In this document: piece by piece, positions 33,873 through 42,173 of the stretch
Layout of the letters: each line of letters opens with the position of its first letter
Position numbering within the stretch: position 1 is the first letter of the stretch
Source of the DNA: an uncultured Bryobacterales bacterium
GTDB taxonomy: Bacteria; Acidobacteriota; Terriglobia; Bryobacterales; Bryobacteraceae
Assembly: GCA_937959285.1 (NCBI GenBank)
Contig: CALGAR010000133.1
Span: 16,661 to 80,660 of the forward strand
Direction of reading: 5' to 3'
Length of the DNA stretch: 64,000 bases
The notes under the pieces: model-generated
What the model was told of the DNA's origin: nothing
What the model saw: only the letters and a program-made list of their open reading frames with translations
Databases searched by the model: none
Translations under genes and position numbers: made by a program

Positions 33873-35387
33873 ATGAGTACAGCAATAAGGCGGCTGACAC
33901 TGACTCTGTGGCTGCCGCTTCTCCTTTGCGGACAAAGCCTCCGCGAAAATCTCAAAGAATTCGAGAAAAACGTTACCGAGTTCACGCTGAAGAACGGGAT
34001 GCACTTCATCGTGCTCGAACGGCATCAGGCGCCGGTCGTCTCCTTTCATATGTACGTAAACGCGGGCGCTGCTAACGATCCCGCCGGGAGAACCGGGATC
34101 GCGCATATGTTCGAGCACATGATTGGCAAGGGCACAACGACGGTCGGCACCAAGAACTGGCCCGAGGAGAAGAAGGCGTTGGACCGGGTTAACGCCATCT
34201 ATGCGCAGCTCGAGGAGGAACGAAACAAGGAGTACCGCGCGAATCCGGAAGTACTCAGGAAACTGCAAGACGAGCTTACAGCGGCGATTGCAAAAGCAAA
34301 TCAGTTTGTTGTGCCGAATGAGTACGTTCGTGTCATCGAGGAGAACGGCGCGACGGGCTTCAACGCGAGCACGGGTCTCGACGCCACGCAGTATTACTAC
34401 AGTCTCCCGTCCAACCGGGCGGAGCTGTGGTTCCTCTTGCAGTCCGAATGGCTGCGGCAGCCCGTTTACCGCGAGTTCTACAAGGAGCGCGACGTAGTGC
34501 GCGAGGAACGCCGCATGCGCACCGAGTCGAACCCGGTCGGCAGGCTGCAGGAAGCCCTGATCGCCACCGCCATCACGAGCACGCCCTACCGGACTGTCGT
34601 TGGCTGGGCCAGCGACATCGAGAACCTGACAGTGCAGGACGCCCAAAATTTCTTCAAAACCTATTACGTGCCCGGTAATATCACCGTTGCGATCGCGGGA
34701 GACATTACAGGCGCCGAAGCCCGCCGCCTCGCCGAGAAATATTTCGGCCCATTGCCTGCCGGCCCGCTTCCTCCGCGGGTGCGCACCACGGAGGCGAAGC
34801 AGGAGGGTGAGAAGCGCGTGCAGGTCGAAAGCCCTTCACAGCCATATGTGTTCATCGCATGGCAGCGCCCAGACCAGCACGACAAAGATGATGCCGTGTT
34901 CGACGTCCTCGCCAGTATCCTGAGTAGCGGCCGTACTGGCCTGCTTCACAAAGACCTGGTTGAGACCCGGAGGCTGGCGCTTGCGGCAGGCGCGGCCCCC
35001 GCATTCCCAGGCGGAAAGTACAACAACCTGTTTCTCGCATACGCCGTGCCAGGACCGGGAAAGACAGTCGAGGAGAACGAGCGGGCGATCTACGAGGTCA
35101 TCGACCAGTTGAAAAAGGAGAAGGTCGACGAGACAACGTTGCGGCGGGTAAAGACCAAGCTGCGGGCCGGACTCATCCGGCAACTGGACTCAAACCCCGG
35201 CCTTGCGAGTCAGTTGGCCTTCTATCACGTCAACTATGGAGATTGGCGCGTCTTATTTACCGCCATTGACGAGATTGATAAGGTGACAGCGGAGGACGTC
35301 CAACGCGTCGCACAGCAGTATTTGAACAAGAGCACTCGAACGGTCGCATACATCGTTCCACCGTCTGCGAAGGAGGCAGGTAAGTGA
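33873..35387 (+). CDS. M16 zinc metallopeptidase, catalytic subunit
   Basis: 504 residues from the ATG at 33873; earlier in-frame codons lack family character. Signal peptide RRLTLTLWLPLLLCG. Inverted zinc motif HMFEH (H78, E81, H82), with a long insertion after it carrying a coiled coil (about 95-150), and YYYSLPSNR plus VVREERRMR, typical of bacterial M16B-type pitrilysin-like enzymes. A GTGA overlap couples it to a second M16 gene that lacks the zinc motif. Such pairs usually form heterodimers with one active and one inactive half. A -10-like TACAAT (33826-33831) lies upstream. Confidence 0.93.
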   Translation: MSTAIRRLTLTLWLPLLLCGQSLRENLKEFEKNVTEFTLKNGMHFIVLERHQAPVVSFHMYVNAGAANDPAGRTGIAHMFEHMIGKGTTTVGTKNWPEEKKALDRVNAIYAQLEEERNKEYRANPEVLRKLQDELTAAIAKANQFVVPNEYVRVIEENGATGFNASTGLDATQYYYSLPSNRAELWFLLQSEWLRQPVYREFYKERDVVREERRMRTESNPVGRLQEALIATAITSTPYRTVVGWASDIENLTVQDAQNFFKTYYVPGNITVAIAGDITGAEARRLAEKYFGPLPAGPLPPRVRTTEAKQEGEKRVQVESPSQPYVFIAWQRPDQHDKDDAVFDVLASILSSGRTGLLHKDLVETRRLALAAGAAPAFPGGKYNNLFLAYAVPGPGKTVEENERAIYEVIDQLKKEKVDETTLRRVKTKLRAGLIRQLDSNPGLASQLAFYHVNYGDWRVLFTAIDEIDKVTAEDVQRVAQQYLNKSTRTVAYIVPPSAKEAGK

Positions 35388-37519
35388 GACTCAGATTCCT
35401 ACTCACCGCGATATTGAGTACCGCGCTTCTGGCCCCTGCTCAAACGGCTCCTCCTCCGGCGAAGCGCGCCGCCGCTTCGAAAGCAGCTCCCAGCGCCGTT
35501 CCTCCCTACAAGCGGCTCCAATTCCCGCCAATCAAAGAGGTGAAGGTTACCGCAATCGCCACCTTCACGCTCTCAAACGGGATGAAACTCTTCCTGCTTG
35601 AGAACCACAGTCTGCCCCTCGTGAGCGGGTTCGCTTTGGTCAGAACCGGCAACCTCTTTGATCCGCCGGACAAGGTGGGACTGGCCGAGATCACGGGTAC
35701 CGTCATGCGAACAGGCGGTACGCGCACAAAGACCGGCGATCAGTTGAACGAGCAGTTGGAGAACATCGCAGCGTCCGTCGAGAGCGGGATTGGAGAGACG
35801 AGTGGATCGGTCCGGTTCAGCGCTCTCAAGGAGAATACCGACGAGGTGCTGGCCGTCTTCAAAGACGTCCTCACTCAGCCCGAGTTTCGCCAGGACAAGA
35901 TTGATCTCATCAAGATGCAACTGCGCGGCGTCATTTCGCGCCGCAATGATAACGCGAGCTCAATCGCGTCGCGCGAATTCAACGAGCTGGTTTACGGCCG
36001 CAACAACCCCTATGGCTGGCGGATGGAGTATGAGCATCTGGACCGCATTCAGCGGGATGACCTTGTGAACTTCCACAAGCGTTACTTCTTCCCTGCTAAC
36101 ACAATGCTTGCGATTCAAGGCGACTTCGACACCGCGGAGATGAAGTCCAAAATTGAAGCTTTGTTCGCCGACTGGAAGGTGCAGCAACCTCCTGTGCCCA
36201 AGTTTCCGGAAGTCACCGCCAAGCCTGCTCCCGGCGTCTATCTCGCCATCAAGGACGACGTGAACCAGACCTTCTTCCGCGTGGGACATCTCGGCGGCAC
36301 GCTCCGCGACAAGGATTACCCGGCTCTCGAAGTTGCCGTCGATATTCTCGCTGGCGGCTTTTCCAGCCGTTTGTTCCGGAAAGTGCGTACCGAACTCGGC
36401 TACGCCTATGGCATCAGCGGAAGCTGGGCGGCGCAATATAACCATCCCGGCGTCTTCGTGATTGGGGGCAGCACAAAATCAGCCTCGACCACCGATACGC
36501 TTCAGGTCATTCGCGAGGAGATCGAACGGATTCGAACCTCGGAAGTAACAGACCTGGAACTGCAGACAGCCAAGGAAACAGTGCTCAACAGCTTCGTCTT
36601 TAATTTCGATCAACCTGCGAAGACGCTGAACCGGATGGTGACGTACGAGTATTTCGGCTACCCAAAGGATTTCATCTTCCGTTATCAGGACGCGATCAAG
36701 GCCGTTACGAAGGAGGACATCCGGCGGGTCGCGCAGCAGCACTTGAAACCGGAGGACTTGACCATTGTCGCTGTCGGAAAGCCGTCGGATTTCGGCAAAC
36801 CGCTGACTGCGTTGGGACTGCCAGTTAAAACGATCGATCTGACGATTCCTGAGCCCAAGGAGCAGCAGACAAAAGTGGATGCAGCTTCGATGGCTGCCGG
36901 AAGGAAGCTGATGGCGCGTCTTCAACAGGCTGTTGGCGGCGCGAGCAAGATCGAGGCGGTCAAAGATGTAGTCCGATCGGCGGATTCGGCTGTGAACAGC
37001 GGGCAAAACCAGCTGAAGATCAGCCAGACCCTCTTCTGGATCCGTCCCTCCCATCTCCGGCAAGAGCAGATTCTACCGTTTGGGAAGATGGTCGTTTACT
37101 CGGACGGAACGACGGGATGGATGCAAGGCCCGCAAGGGACACAGCCTATGCCTGCTGTCGTCATCAACCAGGTGAAAACCGAACTGTTCCGGTTCCCCTT
37201 CCTTCTGTGGCTGAGCGACCGTGATACCAGCCGGACCGTCAGCGCGTCAGGAGAGAACGTCGTCGACATTTCCGGACCAGGCGTCTCAACCGTACGCCTC
37301 ACTATTGACGCGCAGACAGGACTGCCTAAAGAGGCGACTTACCGCCTGGGCGCGATGGAGAACCGCGATGTCTACGAAGACTGGAAAGAGACGGACGGGC
37401 TGAAGCTGCCGTACAAGGTGACCACCTACCAGGGCGACCGCAAAGCAGTCGAGATGACCGTCAAAGAATGGAAACTAAATACAGGGCTGACGCAAGAGGA
37501 GGTCAGCAGGAAGCCATGA
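35384..37519 (+). CDS. M16 family subunit lacking zinc motif, with C-terminal LolA-like extension
   Basis: 711 residues, GTG start overlapping the previous stop. Signal peptide about 1-19, then an Ala/Pro-rich linker. Two M16 domains follow (about 55-490), but where HxxEH should stand the sequence reads AEITG (101-105), so this subunit cannot bind zinc and is probably the substrate-binding half of a dimer with the upstream peptidase. The last 200 residues are not peptidase; they read like an outer-membrane lipoprotein-sorting (LolA-type) beta domain, similar in layout to the next gene. A fusion of this kind suggests processing of lipoprotein-like or membrane peptides. Confidence 0.88.
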   Translation: MRLRFLLTAILSTALLAPAQTAPPPAKRAAASKAAPSAVPPYKRLQFPPIKEVKVTAIATFTLSNGMKLFLLENHSLPLVSGFALVRTGNLFDPPDKVGLAEITGTVMRTGGTRTKTGDQLNEQLENIAASVESGIGETSGSVRFSALKENTDEVLAVFKDVLTQPEFRQDKIDLIKMQLRGVISRRNDNASSIASREFNELVYGRNNPYGWRMEYEHLDRIQRDDLVNFHKRYFFPANTMLAIQGDFDTAEMKSKIEALFADWKVQQPPVPKFPEVTAKPAPGVYLAIKDDVNQTFFRVGHLGGTLRDKDYPALEVAVDILAGGFSSRLFRKVRTELGYAYGISGSWAAQYNHPGVFVIGGSTKSASTTDTLQVIREEIERIRTSEVTDLELQTAKETVLNSFVFNFDQPAKTLNRMVTYEYFGYPKDFIFRYQDAIKAVTKEDIRRVAQQHLKPEDLTIVAVGKPSDFGKPLTALGLPVKTIDLTIPEPKEQQTKVDAASMAAGRKLMARLQQAVGGASKIEAVKDVVRSADSAVNSGQNQLKISQTLFWIRPSHLRQEQILPFGKMVVYSDGTTGWMQGPQGTQPMPAVVINQVKTELFRFPFLLWLSDRDTSRTVSASGENVVDISGPGVSTVRLTIDAQTGLPKEATYRLGAMENRDVYEDWKETDGLKLPYKVTTYQGDRKAVEMTVKEWKLNTGLTQEEVSRKP

Positions 37520-38313
37520 AGTATATCCTGCCGGCTTTGCTGCTCATTGCCGGCGCTGCCGTTACCGCTCAAACGACAGACGAAATTCGGGGCAAGAAGG
37601 TTGTCGACGAGGCCATACAGGCGCTCGGCGGGGAGAAGTTCCTTACGATGCGTGACCGCGTCGAGACAGGCCGTGCTTATTCGTTTTACAACCGGCAACT
37701 CTCCGGACTCGCACGCGCCACCATCTACACGCGCTATCTGACCCCGCCGGATCCGCCAACGCCGGGTTTCGTTGGTGTTCGCGAGCGTCAAGCCTTCGGC
37801 AAGGACGAAGACTGGTCCGTGATCCTCAACGAGAACGGCGAGGGCTGGGAGCTCACGTATCGCGGCGCGAAGCTGCTGCCCAAGGAGCAATTGGAACGCG
37901 CACGCGAGTCTACCTTGAGGAACGTCTTCTACATCCTCAGGATGCGACTGAAAGAGCCGGGTATGATCATCGAATCGCGAGGGTCGGATGTCGTCGACAA
38001 TCAGCCGGTCGAAGTCGTCGACTTTACGGATTTGGAAAACCGCGTGGTCCGTGTCTACTTCCACCGCTCCACGAAACTCCCGGTAAAGCAGCTCACCTAC
38101 CGGCGCACCGGTGGCGAACGCTTTGAGGAGGTCACCTACTTCTCCAAGTACCGCGACGTGGGGGGAGTGACATGGCCGCTGGCGATCCGGCGCGACCGCG
38201 ACGGCGCCAAGATTTTCGAGCTCTTCTCAGAGAGAGTGGAAATCAACAAAGACCTGACGGATAACCTGTTCACGCTGCCAGCGAATGTGAAGATCCTGGA
38301 CGAAAAGAACTAG
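37516..38313 (+). CDS. LolA-like outer-membrane lipoprotein-sorting family protein
   Basis: 265 residues, start at the ATG overlapping the previous stop (ATGA). Signal peptide MKYILPALLLIAGAAVTAQ. The rest is a half-barrel of the LolA/LolB type: VVDEAIQALGGEKFLTMRDRVETG at the N-terminus, PVKQLTYRRTGGERFEEVTYFSKYRDVGGVTWP near the end. It probably carries lipids or hydrophobic peptides in the periplasm. Third gene of the M16 operon and convergent with the sensor kinase (8 nt apart). Confidence 0.8.
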   Translation: MKYILPALLLIAGAAVTAQTTDEIRGKKVVDEAIQALGGEKFLTMRDRVETGRAYSFYNRQLSGLARATIYTRYLTPPDPPTPGFVGVRERQAFGKDEDWSVILNENGEGWELTYRGAKLLPKEQLERARESTLRNVFYILRMRLKEPGMIIESRGSDVVDNQPVEVVDFTDLENRVVRVYFHRSTKLPVKQLTYRRTGGERFEEVTYFSKYRDVGGVTWPLAIRRDRDGAKIFELFSERVEINKDLTDNLFTLPANVKILDEKN

Positions 38314-38321
38314 CCGCGGAA

Positions 38322-39611
38322 TCACGGCAAAGCGATGCTGACTTCCAGCCCCGGTTCCGCATTGCGGGCCTGGATGGAGCCGTGATGCAGATCGACGGCA
38401 CGGCGCGCGATCGCCAGCCCGAGCCCTGCACCACCGCCACCGCGGCTGCGGTCTCCCTCGACGCGATAGAACGGCTCGAAGATGCGGCCTAGTTCTTCTT
38501 CCGGCACGCCGGGCCCGTAATCGCGTACTTTAATCGTGACCGGGGCCTTTTCGAGTGTGATCTGCACGGACGTTCCTTCGGGCGCATACCGAATCGCATT
38601 GCGCACGACGTTTTCAATCGCCCGCCGCAGCAGCTCCGGGTTTCCCTCCAACGTAACCTGATCCTGTGCCGTTACAGACACCGATACGCCGCGCGCTTGC
38701 GCCTCGAGCTCAGCATCGGACGCCACGTCTTCAATCAGAAGATTGAGATCCACCGTCTCAAAGACCAGCGAAGACGGGTCGCTCTCGGCACGAGTCACCT
38801 GGAGGAGTTCGCCAACGAGCTGATTCAGACGATCCGCCTCCTTCTGGATGCGGTCGAGAGCCTTCTCCCGATCGCTCCCGGAGCGTGCCAGCTCGATGGC
38901 GACACCCAGACGAGCCAACGGGCTTCTCAGTTCGTGCGAAATATCACGCAGGAGGCGGCGTTCGGCCGTAAGGAGCGTTTGGATCCGGTCGGCCATTTGA
39001 TCAAACGCGCGCGAGAGATCTCCGAGCTCATCTTTGCGGTCAGAGCCGGCGCGGGCGCTGAAGTCGCCGCGCCCGAATCGGTCGAGAGCGGCCTGCAGCT
39101 TGCGCAGCGGCTGTGTAATCTGTCGCGCGAACAGATAGCACAGAAAAATCACCAGCCCGATCACCCATAGAAACTGCGGATGGAGGAACCACGAATAAAA
39201 TCCTCTTCGAGGAAGCTCGAGCAGGAACCAGTAGTGCCCCCCGCGATCCCGCCGCGCCAGAACGAGATTGCCCCGGCGGAGGAGCGGCTTACGCGGATTT
39301 TCCAACGCTTCCCGGATCAGCTGGCTTCGATCTTCCCCCGTCAGGAGATCCACGCCATGAGCGTCTGTAAGCGCGCCCTTCGCGCCTAACACGCGCTCAA
39401 AGTACCGGAGCCTGCGCGCCAGAGCACGTGGTCCGCCTTCCTCCCAGGCCTCCTTCGCTTCTGCGAGCTGCAAAGAGACCAGCAGCCCGAGCGGAGATCG
39501 TCGCGCCTGCGGCTCCGAATACATCAGCGCCGCCGTCAAACCGAGCCCGAGAGCTGTGAGAAGAACGGTAGCCAGAAACCACAGGAGGATCTTGGCGAAA
39601 AGAGACCTCAA
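38322..39611 (-). CDS. CpxA-like membrane sensor histidine kinase
   Basis: 429 residues. Two membrane helices (about 8-30 and 147-165) enclose a periplasmic loop of about 115 residues; then HAMP (FARQITQPLRKL onward), HisKA with phospho-acceptor H226 in RDISHELRSPLARL, and HATPase_c (NVVRNAIRY, DYGPGVPEEE, GAGLGLAIARR). Coupled to the response regulator gene by an ATGA-type overlap. The layout, a divergent LTxxQ gene and a CpxR-type box nearby all support an envelope-stress Cpx-like system; identity with CpxA itself is inferred. Confidence 0.92.
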   Translation of the reverse strand: MRSLFAKILLWFLATVLLTALGLGLTAALMYSEPQARRSPLGLLVSLQLAEAKEAWEEGGPRALARRLRYFERVLGAKGALTDAHGVDLLTGEDRSQLIREALENPRKPLLRRGNLVLARRDRGGHYWFLLELPRRGFYSWFLHPQFLWVIGLVIFLCYLFARQITQPLRKLQAALDRFGRGDFSARAGSDRKDELGDLSRAFDQMADRIQTLLTAERRLLRDISHELRSPLARLGVAIELARSGSDREKALDRIQKEADRLNQLVGELLQVTRAESDPSSLVFETVDLNLLIEDVASDAELEAQARGVSVSVTAQDQVTLEGNPELLRRAIENVVRNAIRYAPEGTSVQITLEKAPVTIKVRDYGPGVPEEELGRIFEPFYRVEGDRSRGGGGAGLGLAIARRAVDLHHGSIQARNAEPGLEVSIALP

Positions 39612-40297
39612 CCAGCGGCCTCCTCACTGGTCCGGCAGAACTGGTATCCGACTCCCCGAATAGTCTTGATCAGCTGCTGGTCACCTTCAAGCTTTCGGCG
39701 CAGGTGGCTGATGTGCATGTCGATCGACCGGTCGTAGGGAGTGGCTTTGCGGTTATAAAGACTCTCCATCAACTGGTCGCGGGACAGAACGCGCCCGGCA
39801 GAGCGCATCAGCATTTCGAGGATGTCGAACTCGAACGTAGTGAGCTCGATTTTGCGGCCGTTCTGATACACCTCGCGGGAAGCAGGGTCCAGCCGCACGC
39901 CATTGACTTCGACAGGGCTTCCTTGCGGACCCGCGCGCAGTTCCAGGCGGCGCAGGATCGCACGAATTCGAGCGGCCAGTTCACGCGGATTGAACGGCTT
40001 TGGCAGATAATCGTCGGCCCCCAGCTCCAGCCCGACAATCCGGTCCACGTCCTCTCCTCGTGCCGTCAGCATCAGGACAGGAACATTGCTGCGAGGCCGC
40101 AGACGGCGCAAAATTTCGAAGCCGTCCAAGCCCGGCAGCATGACGTCGAGCAGTACGAGATTTGGAGGATCGGCGAGAACCCGGTCCAGCCCGCGGCGGC
40201 CATCATGCTCGCATTCCAGCCGGAATCCCTCCCGCTCGAGAAACTCCTTCAGGAGGGCGCACATCTCGACGTCGTCGTCGATTAAAAGGACTCGCAC
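39608..40297 (-). CDS. OmpR/CpxR-family response regulator
   Basis: 229 residues. Receiver domain with acidic pocket DDD (7-9), phospho-acceptor D51, T78 and K100; winged-helix Trans_Reg_C domain with ELTTFEFDILEMLM, SRDQLMESLY, DRSIDMHISHLRRKLE and IRGVGYQF. The CpxR-type box 43 bases upstream suggests it regulates its own operon. Cognate kinase is the overlapping downstream gene. Confidence 0.95.
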   Translation of the reverse strand: MRVLLIDDDVEMCALLKEFLEREGFRLECEHDGRRGLDRVLADPPNLVLLDVMLPGLDGFEILRRLRPRSNVPVLMLTARGEDVDRIVGLELGADDYLPKPFNPRELAARIRAILRRLELRAGPQGSPVEVNGVRLDPASREVYQNGRKIELTTFEFDILEMLMRSAGRVLSRDQLMESLYNRKATPYDRSIDMHISHLRRKLEGDQQLIKTIRGVGYQFCRTSEEAAG

Positions 40298-40339
40298 AGC
40301 CTATATGTAGCATGCCCGCGCGGATCACTCCCCGCAGTC

Positions 40340-40354
40340 TTTACATTCATTTAC
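40340..40354 (-). promoter_or_regulatory. CpxR-type binding site
   Basis: On the minus strand the sequence is GTAAATGAATGTAAA, a perfect GTAAA-N5-GTAAA, the consensus known for E. coli CpxR. It lies between the divergent regulator operon and the LTxxQ gene. Confidence 0.6.
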
Positions 40355-40418
40355 CATTCTCACAAACACCGCTTACGATCGGCCTTCATGATTGGGTCCA
40401 GGAGGCAATCCGAAACAC

Positions 40419-40877
40419 ATGAACCCCAAGAAGAAAATCGTAGCGGCTCTGGCCGTTTTGACAATCGCTGCAGGAACCGCGCTGGCGCAGAATTCGGCGC
40501 CCGCTCCGGAAGGTAAAGGCCACCGGGGCAAGCACAACCGAATGGAACGCATCGCCAATTACCTGGAGCTGACGCCAGCTCAAAGAGAACAGGCGAAAAC
40601 AATCTGGCAGCAAGCCCGCCAGGAAAGCAAACCCTATGTGGACCAGCTTCGCGAGGCGCGCAAAGCGCTCCGTCAGGCGATCAAGACAAACCAGCCCGAA
40701 TCGGAGCTGCAGCGTTTAGGAGAAGCTCAGGGCGTGGCAATTGGTAAGCTCGCAGGCATCCGAGCCAAAGCGGCCGCAGACGTCTACGCCTTGCTTACTC
40801 CTGAGCAGAAGCAAAAGGCAGACAAGCTGCACGAGAAGTTCATGAGCCGGATGAAGGGCCGTCACGCACGGTCGTAA
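40419..40877 (+). CDS. Spy/CpxP-like LTxxQ periplasmic protein
   Basis: 152 residues from the ATG at 40419; a TTG nine codons earlier is the alternative, and the AGGAGG lies 13 nt upstream. Signal peptide KKKIVAALAVLTIAAGTALAQ. Mature helical protein with two LTxxQ-type motifs, LELTPAQREQ and LLTPEQKQK, as in Spy and CpxP, ATP-independent periplasmic chaperones that in Cpx systems also restrain the kinase. Rich in Lys, Arg and Gln. Divergent from the two-component operon with a shared 121-base region. Confidence 0.88.
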   Translation: MNPKKKIVAALAVLTIAAGTALAQNSAPAPEGKGHRGKHNRMERIANYLELTPAQREQAKTIWQQARQESKPYVDQLREARKALRQAIKTNQPESELQRLGEAQGVAIGKLAGIRAKAAADVYALLTPEQKQKADKLHEKFMSRMKGRHARS

Positions 40878-40892
40878 CGGGCAGGTGAACGC

Positions 40893-40917
40893 GAGGGCCG
40901 GCACGCAGCCGGCCCTC
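40893..40917. terminator. Bidirectional terminator hairpin
   Basis: Perfect 10-bp stem GAGGGCCGGC/GCCGGCCCTC with a 5-base loop, between the convergent LTxxQ and aminotransferase genes. Confidence 0.7.
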
Positions 40918-40933
40918 CTGATAGAACAGCGGC

Positions 40934-42118
40934 TTAGACCGCTGCGTATGCTTTTTCTGCTGCCGGCCTGCCACTATCCTTCGTACGAAATCCTTCCGCC
41001 CGAAGAGCGCGCTCGAGAGCTTCCAGAAGCAGCAGAATATTTTCCTGAGTGGAGCCTGCGCCCATCGTTCCGATGCGGAACACCTTTCCTGCCAGCGGGC
41101 CGAATCCTCCCAGTATCTCGATCCCTTCTTCTTCCAGCAGACGCTTCCGCACATTGACATCGTCGATGCCCTCGGGCACGAGCGGCGTATTCAGGGTCCA
41201 CAGGCGCTTGCCTTCCGGCACCAGCATCTTGAGGCCCATCGCCTCGAGGCCGGCTACAAACGCCAAGTGGTTGCGGCGATGCCGCTCCCAGCGGTTTTCG
41301 ATCCCCTCTTCCGAGATCTCAACCAGCGCTTCCCGCAGCGCGTAGAACATCGTGATAGGTGCGGTGTGGTGGTATCGGTGCGCCCCATCGTAGTAGTCGT
41401 CGAGGAGCTTCAGGTCGAAATACCATACCGGCGGAGAAGACTTGCGTGCCCGGAGACGTTCCATCGCCCGAGGCGACACAGTGATCGGCGCCAATCCCGG
41501 CGGGCAGCTCAGCCCCTTCTGCGAGCAACTGTAGGCGATATCGATGCCGGTCTCGTCGACGTTGACCGGCATTGCGCCGAGCGATGTCACGCAATCGGCG
41601 ATCACCAGCGCGCCTACCTCGTGAGCCGCCTCGGAAATGGCCTTTCCATTATTCAGTACGCCGGTCGATGTCTCCGCGTGCACAAAAGCGACGGTGTGCG
41701 GCTTCTCGCGCAGGATGAACTCTCGCGCTTCGTCATCGCCGAAGGTCTCGCCCCAAGGCTTCTCAAAGCGCACGACCTGGGCTCCGTTCCGTTTGCCCAT
41801 CTCGGTAATGCGGTCGCAGAAGTAGCCGTTGGCGAATACCACGAACTTCGAACCGGGCTCGACAAAGTTCGAGACTGCTGCCTCCATGCCTGCGCTCCCG
41901 GTGCCGGAGATTGCCATGGTGAAGGGGTTGGAAGTACCAAAGGCGACGGCGAGCAGCTTGCGGATGTCCTCGACCACCTGAAAGAAGAACGGATCGAGGT
42001 GCCCCACGATGGGCTTTGCCATTGCCTCGTACACCCTTTGGGAAACCGGAGACGGGCCAGGCCCGAGCAGGAGCCGCCTAGGCGGCTGGAGTGGTGCAAA
42101 TGTTTGAGGCATAAGCAT
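40934..42118 (-). CDS. Class V aminotransferase, alanine-glyoxylate/serine-pyruvate type
   Basis: 394 residues; ATGs at 42118 and 42112 are both possible. PLP enzyme of fold type I: GPGPSPVSQRVYEAM and ISGTGSAGMEAA near the N-terminus, D175 (ADCVTSLG) contacting the PLP nitrogen, and Schiff-base K201 in SCSQKGLSCPPGLA. Closest known activities are alanine:glyoxylate and serine:pyruvate aminotransfer. No partner genes nearby; divergent from hrpB. Confidence 0.92.
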   Translation of the reverse strand: MLMPQTFAPLQPPRRLLLGPGPSPVSQRVYEAMAKPIVGHLDPFFFQVVEDIRKLLAVAFGTSNPFTMAISGTGSAGMEAAVSNFVEPGSKFVVFANGYFCDRITEMGKRNGAQVVRFEKPWGETFGDDEAREFILREKPHTVAFVHAETSTGVLNNGKAISEAAHEVGALVIADCVTSLGAMPVNVDETGIDIAYSCSQKGLSCPPGLAPITVSPRAMERLRARKSSPPVWYFDLKLLDDYYDGAHRYHHTAPITMFYALREALVEISEEGIENRWERHRRNHLAFVAGLEAMGLKMLVPEGKRLWTLNTPLVPEGIDDVNVRKRLLEEEGIEILGGFGPLAGKVFRIGTMGAGSTQENILLLLEALERALRAEGFRTKDSGRPAAEKAYAAV

Positions 42119-42173
42119 ACAACATACCAGACCTGATTGATGGCCGATATGTCTTCTCGATTACTCTGAAATT

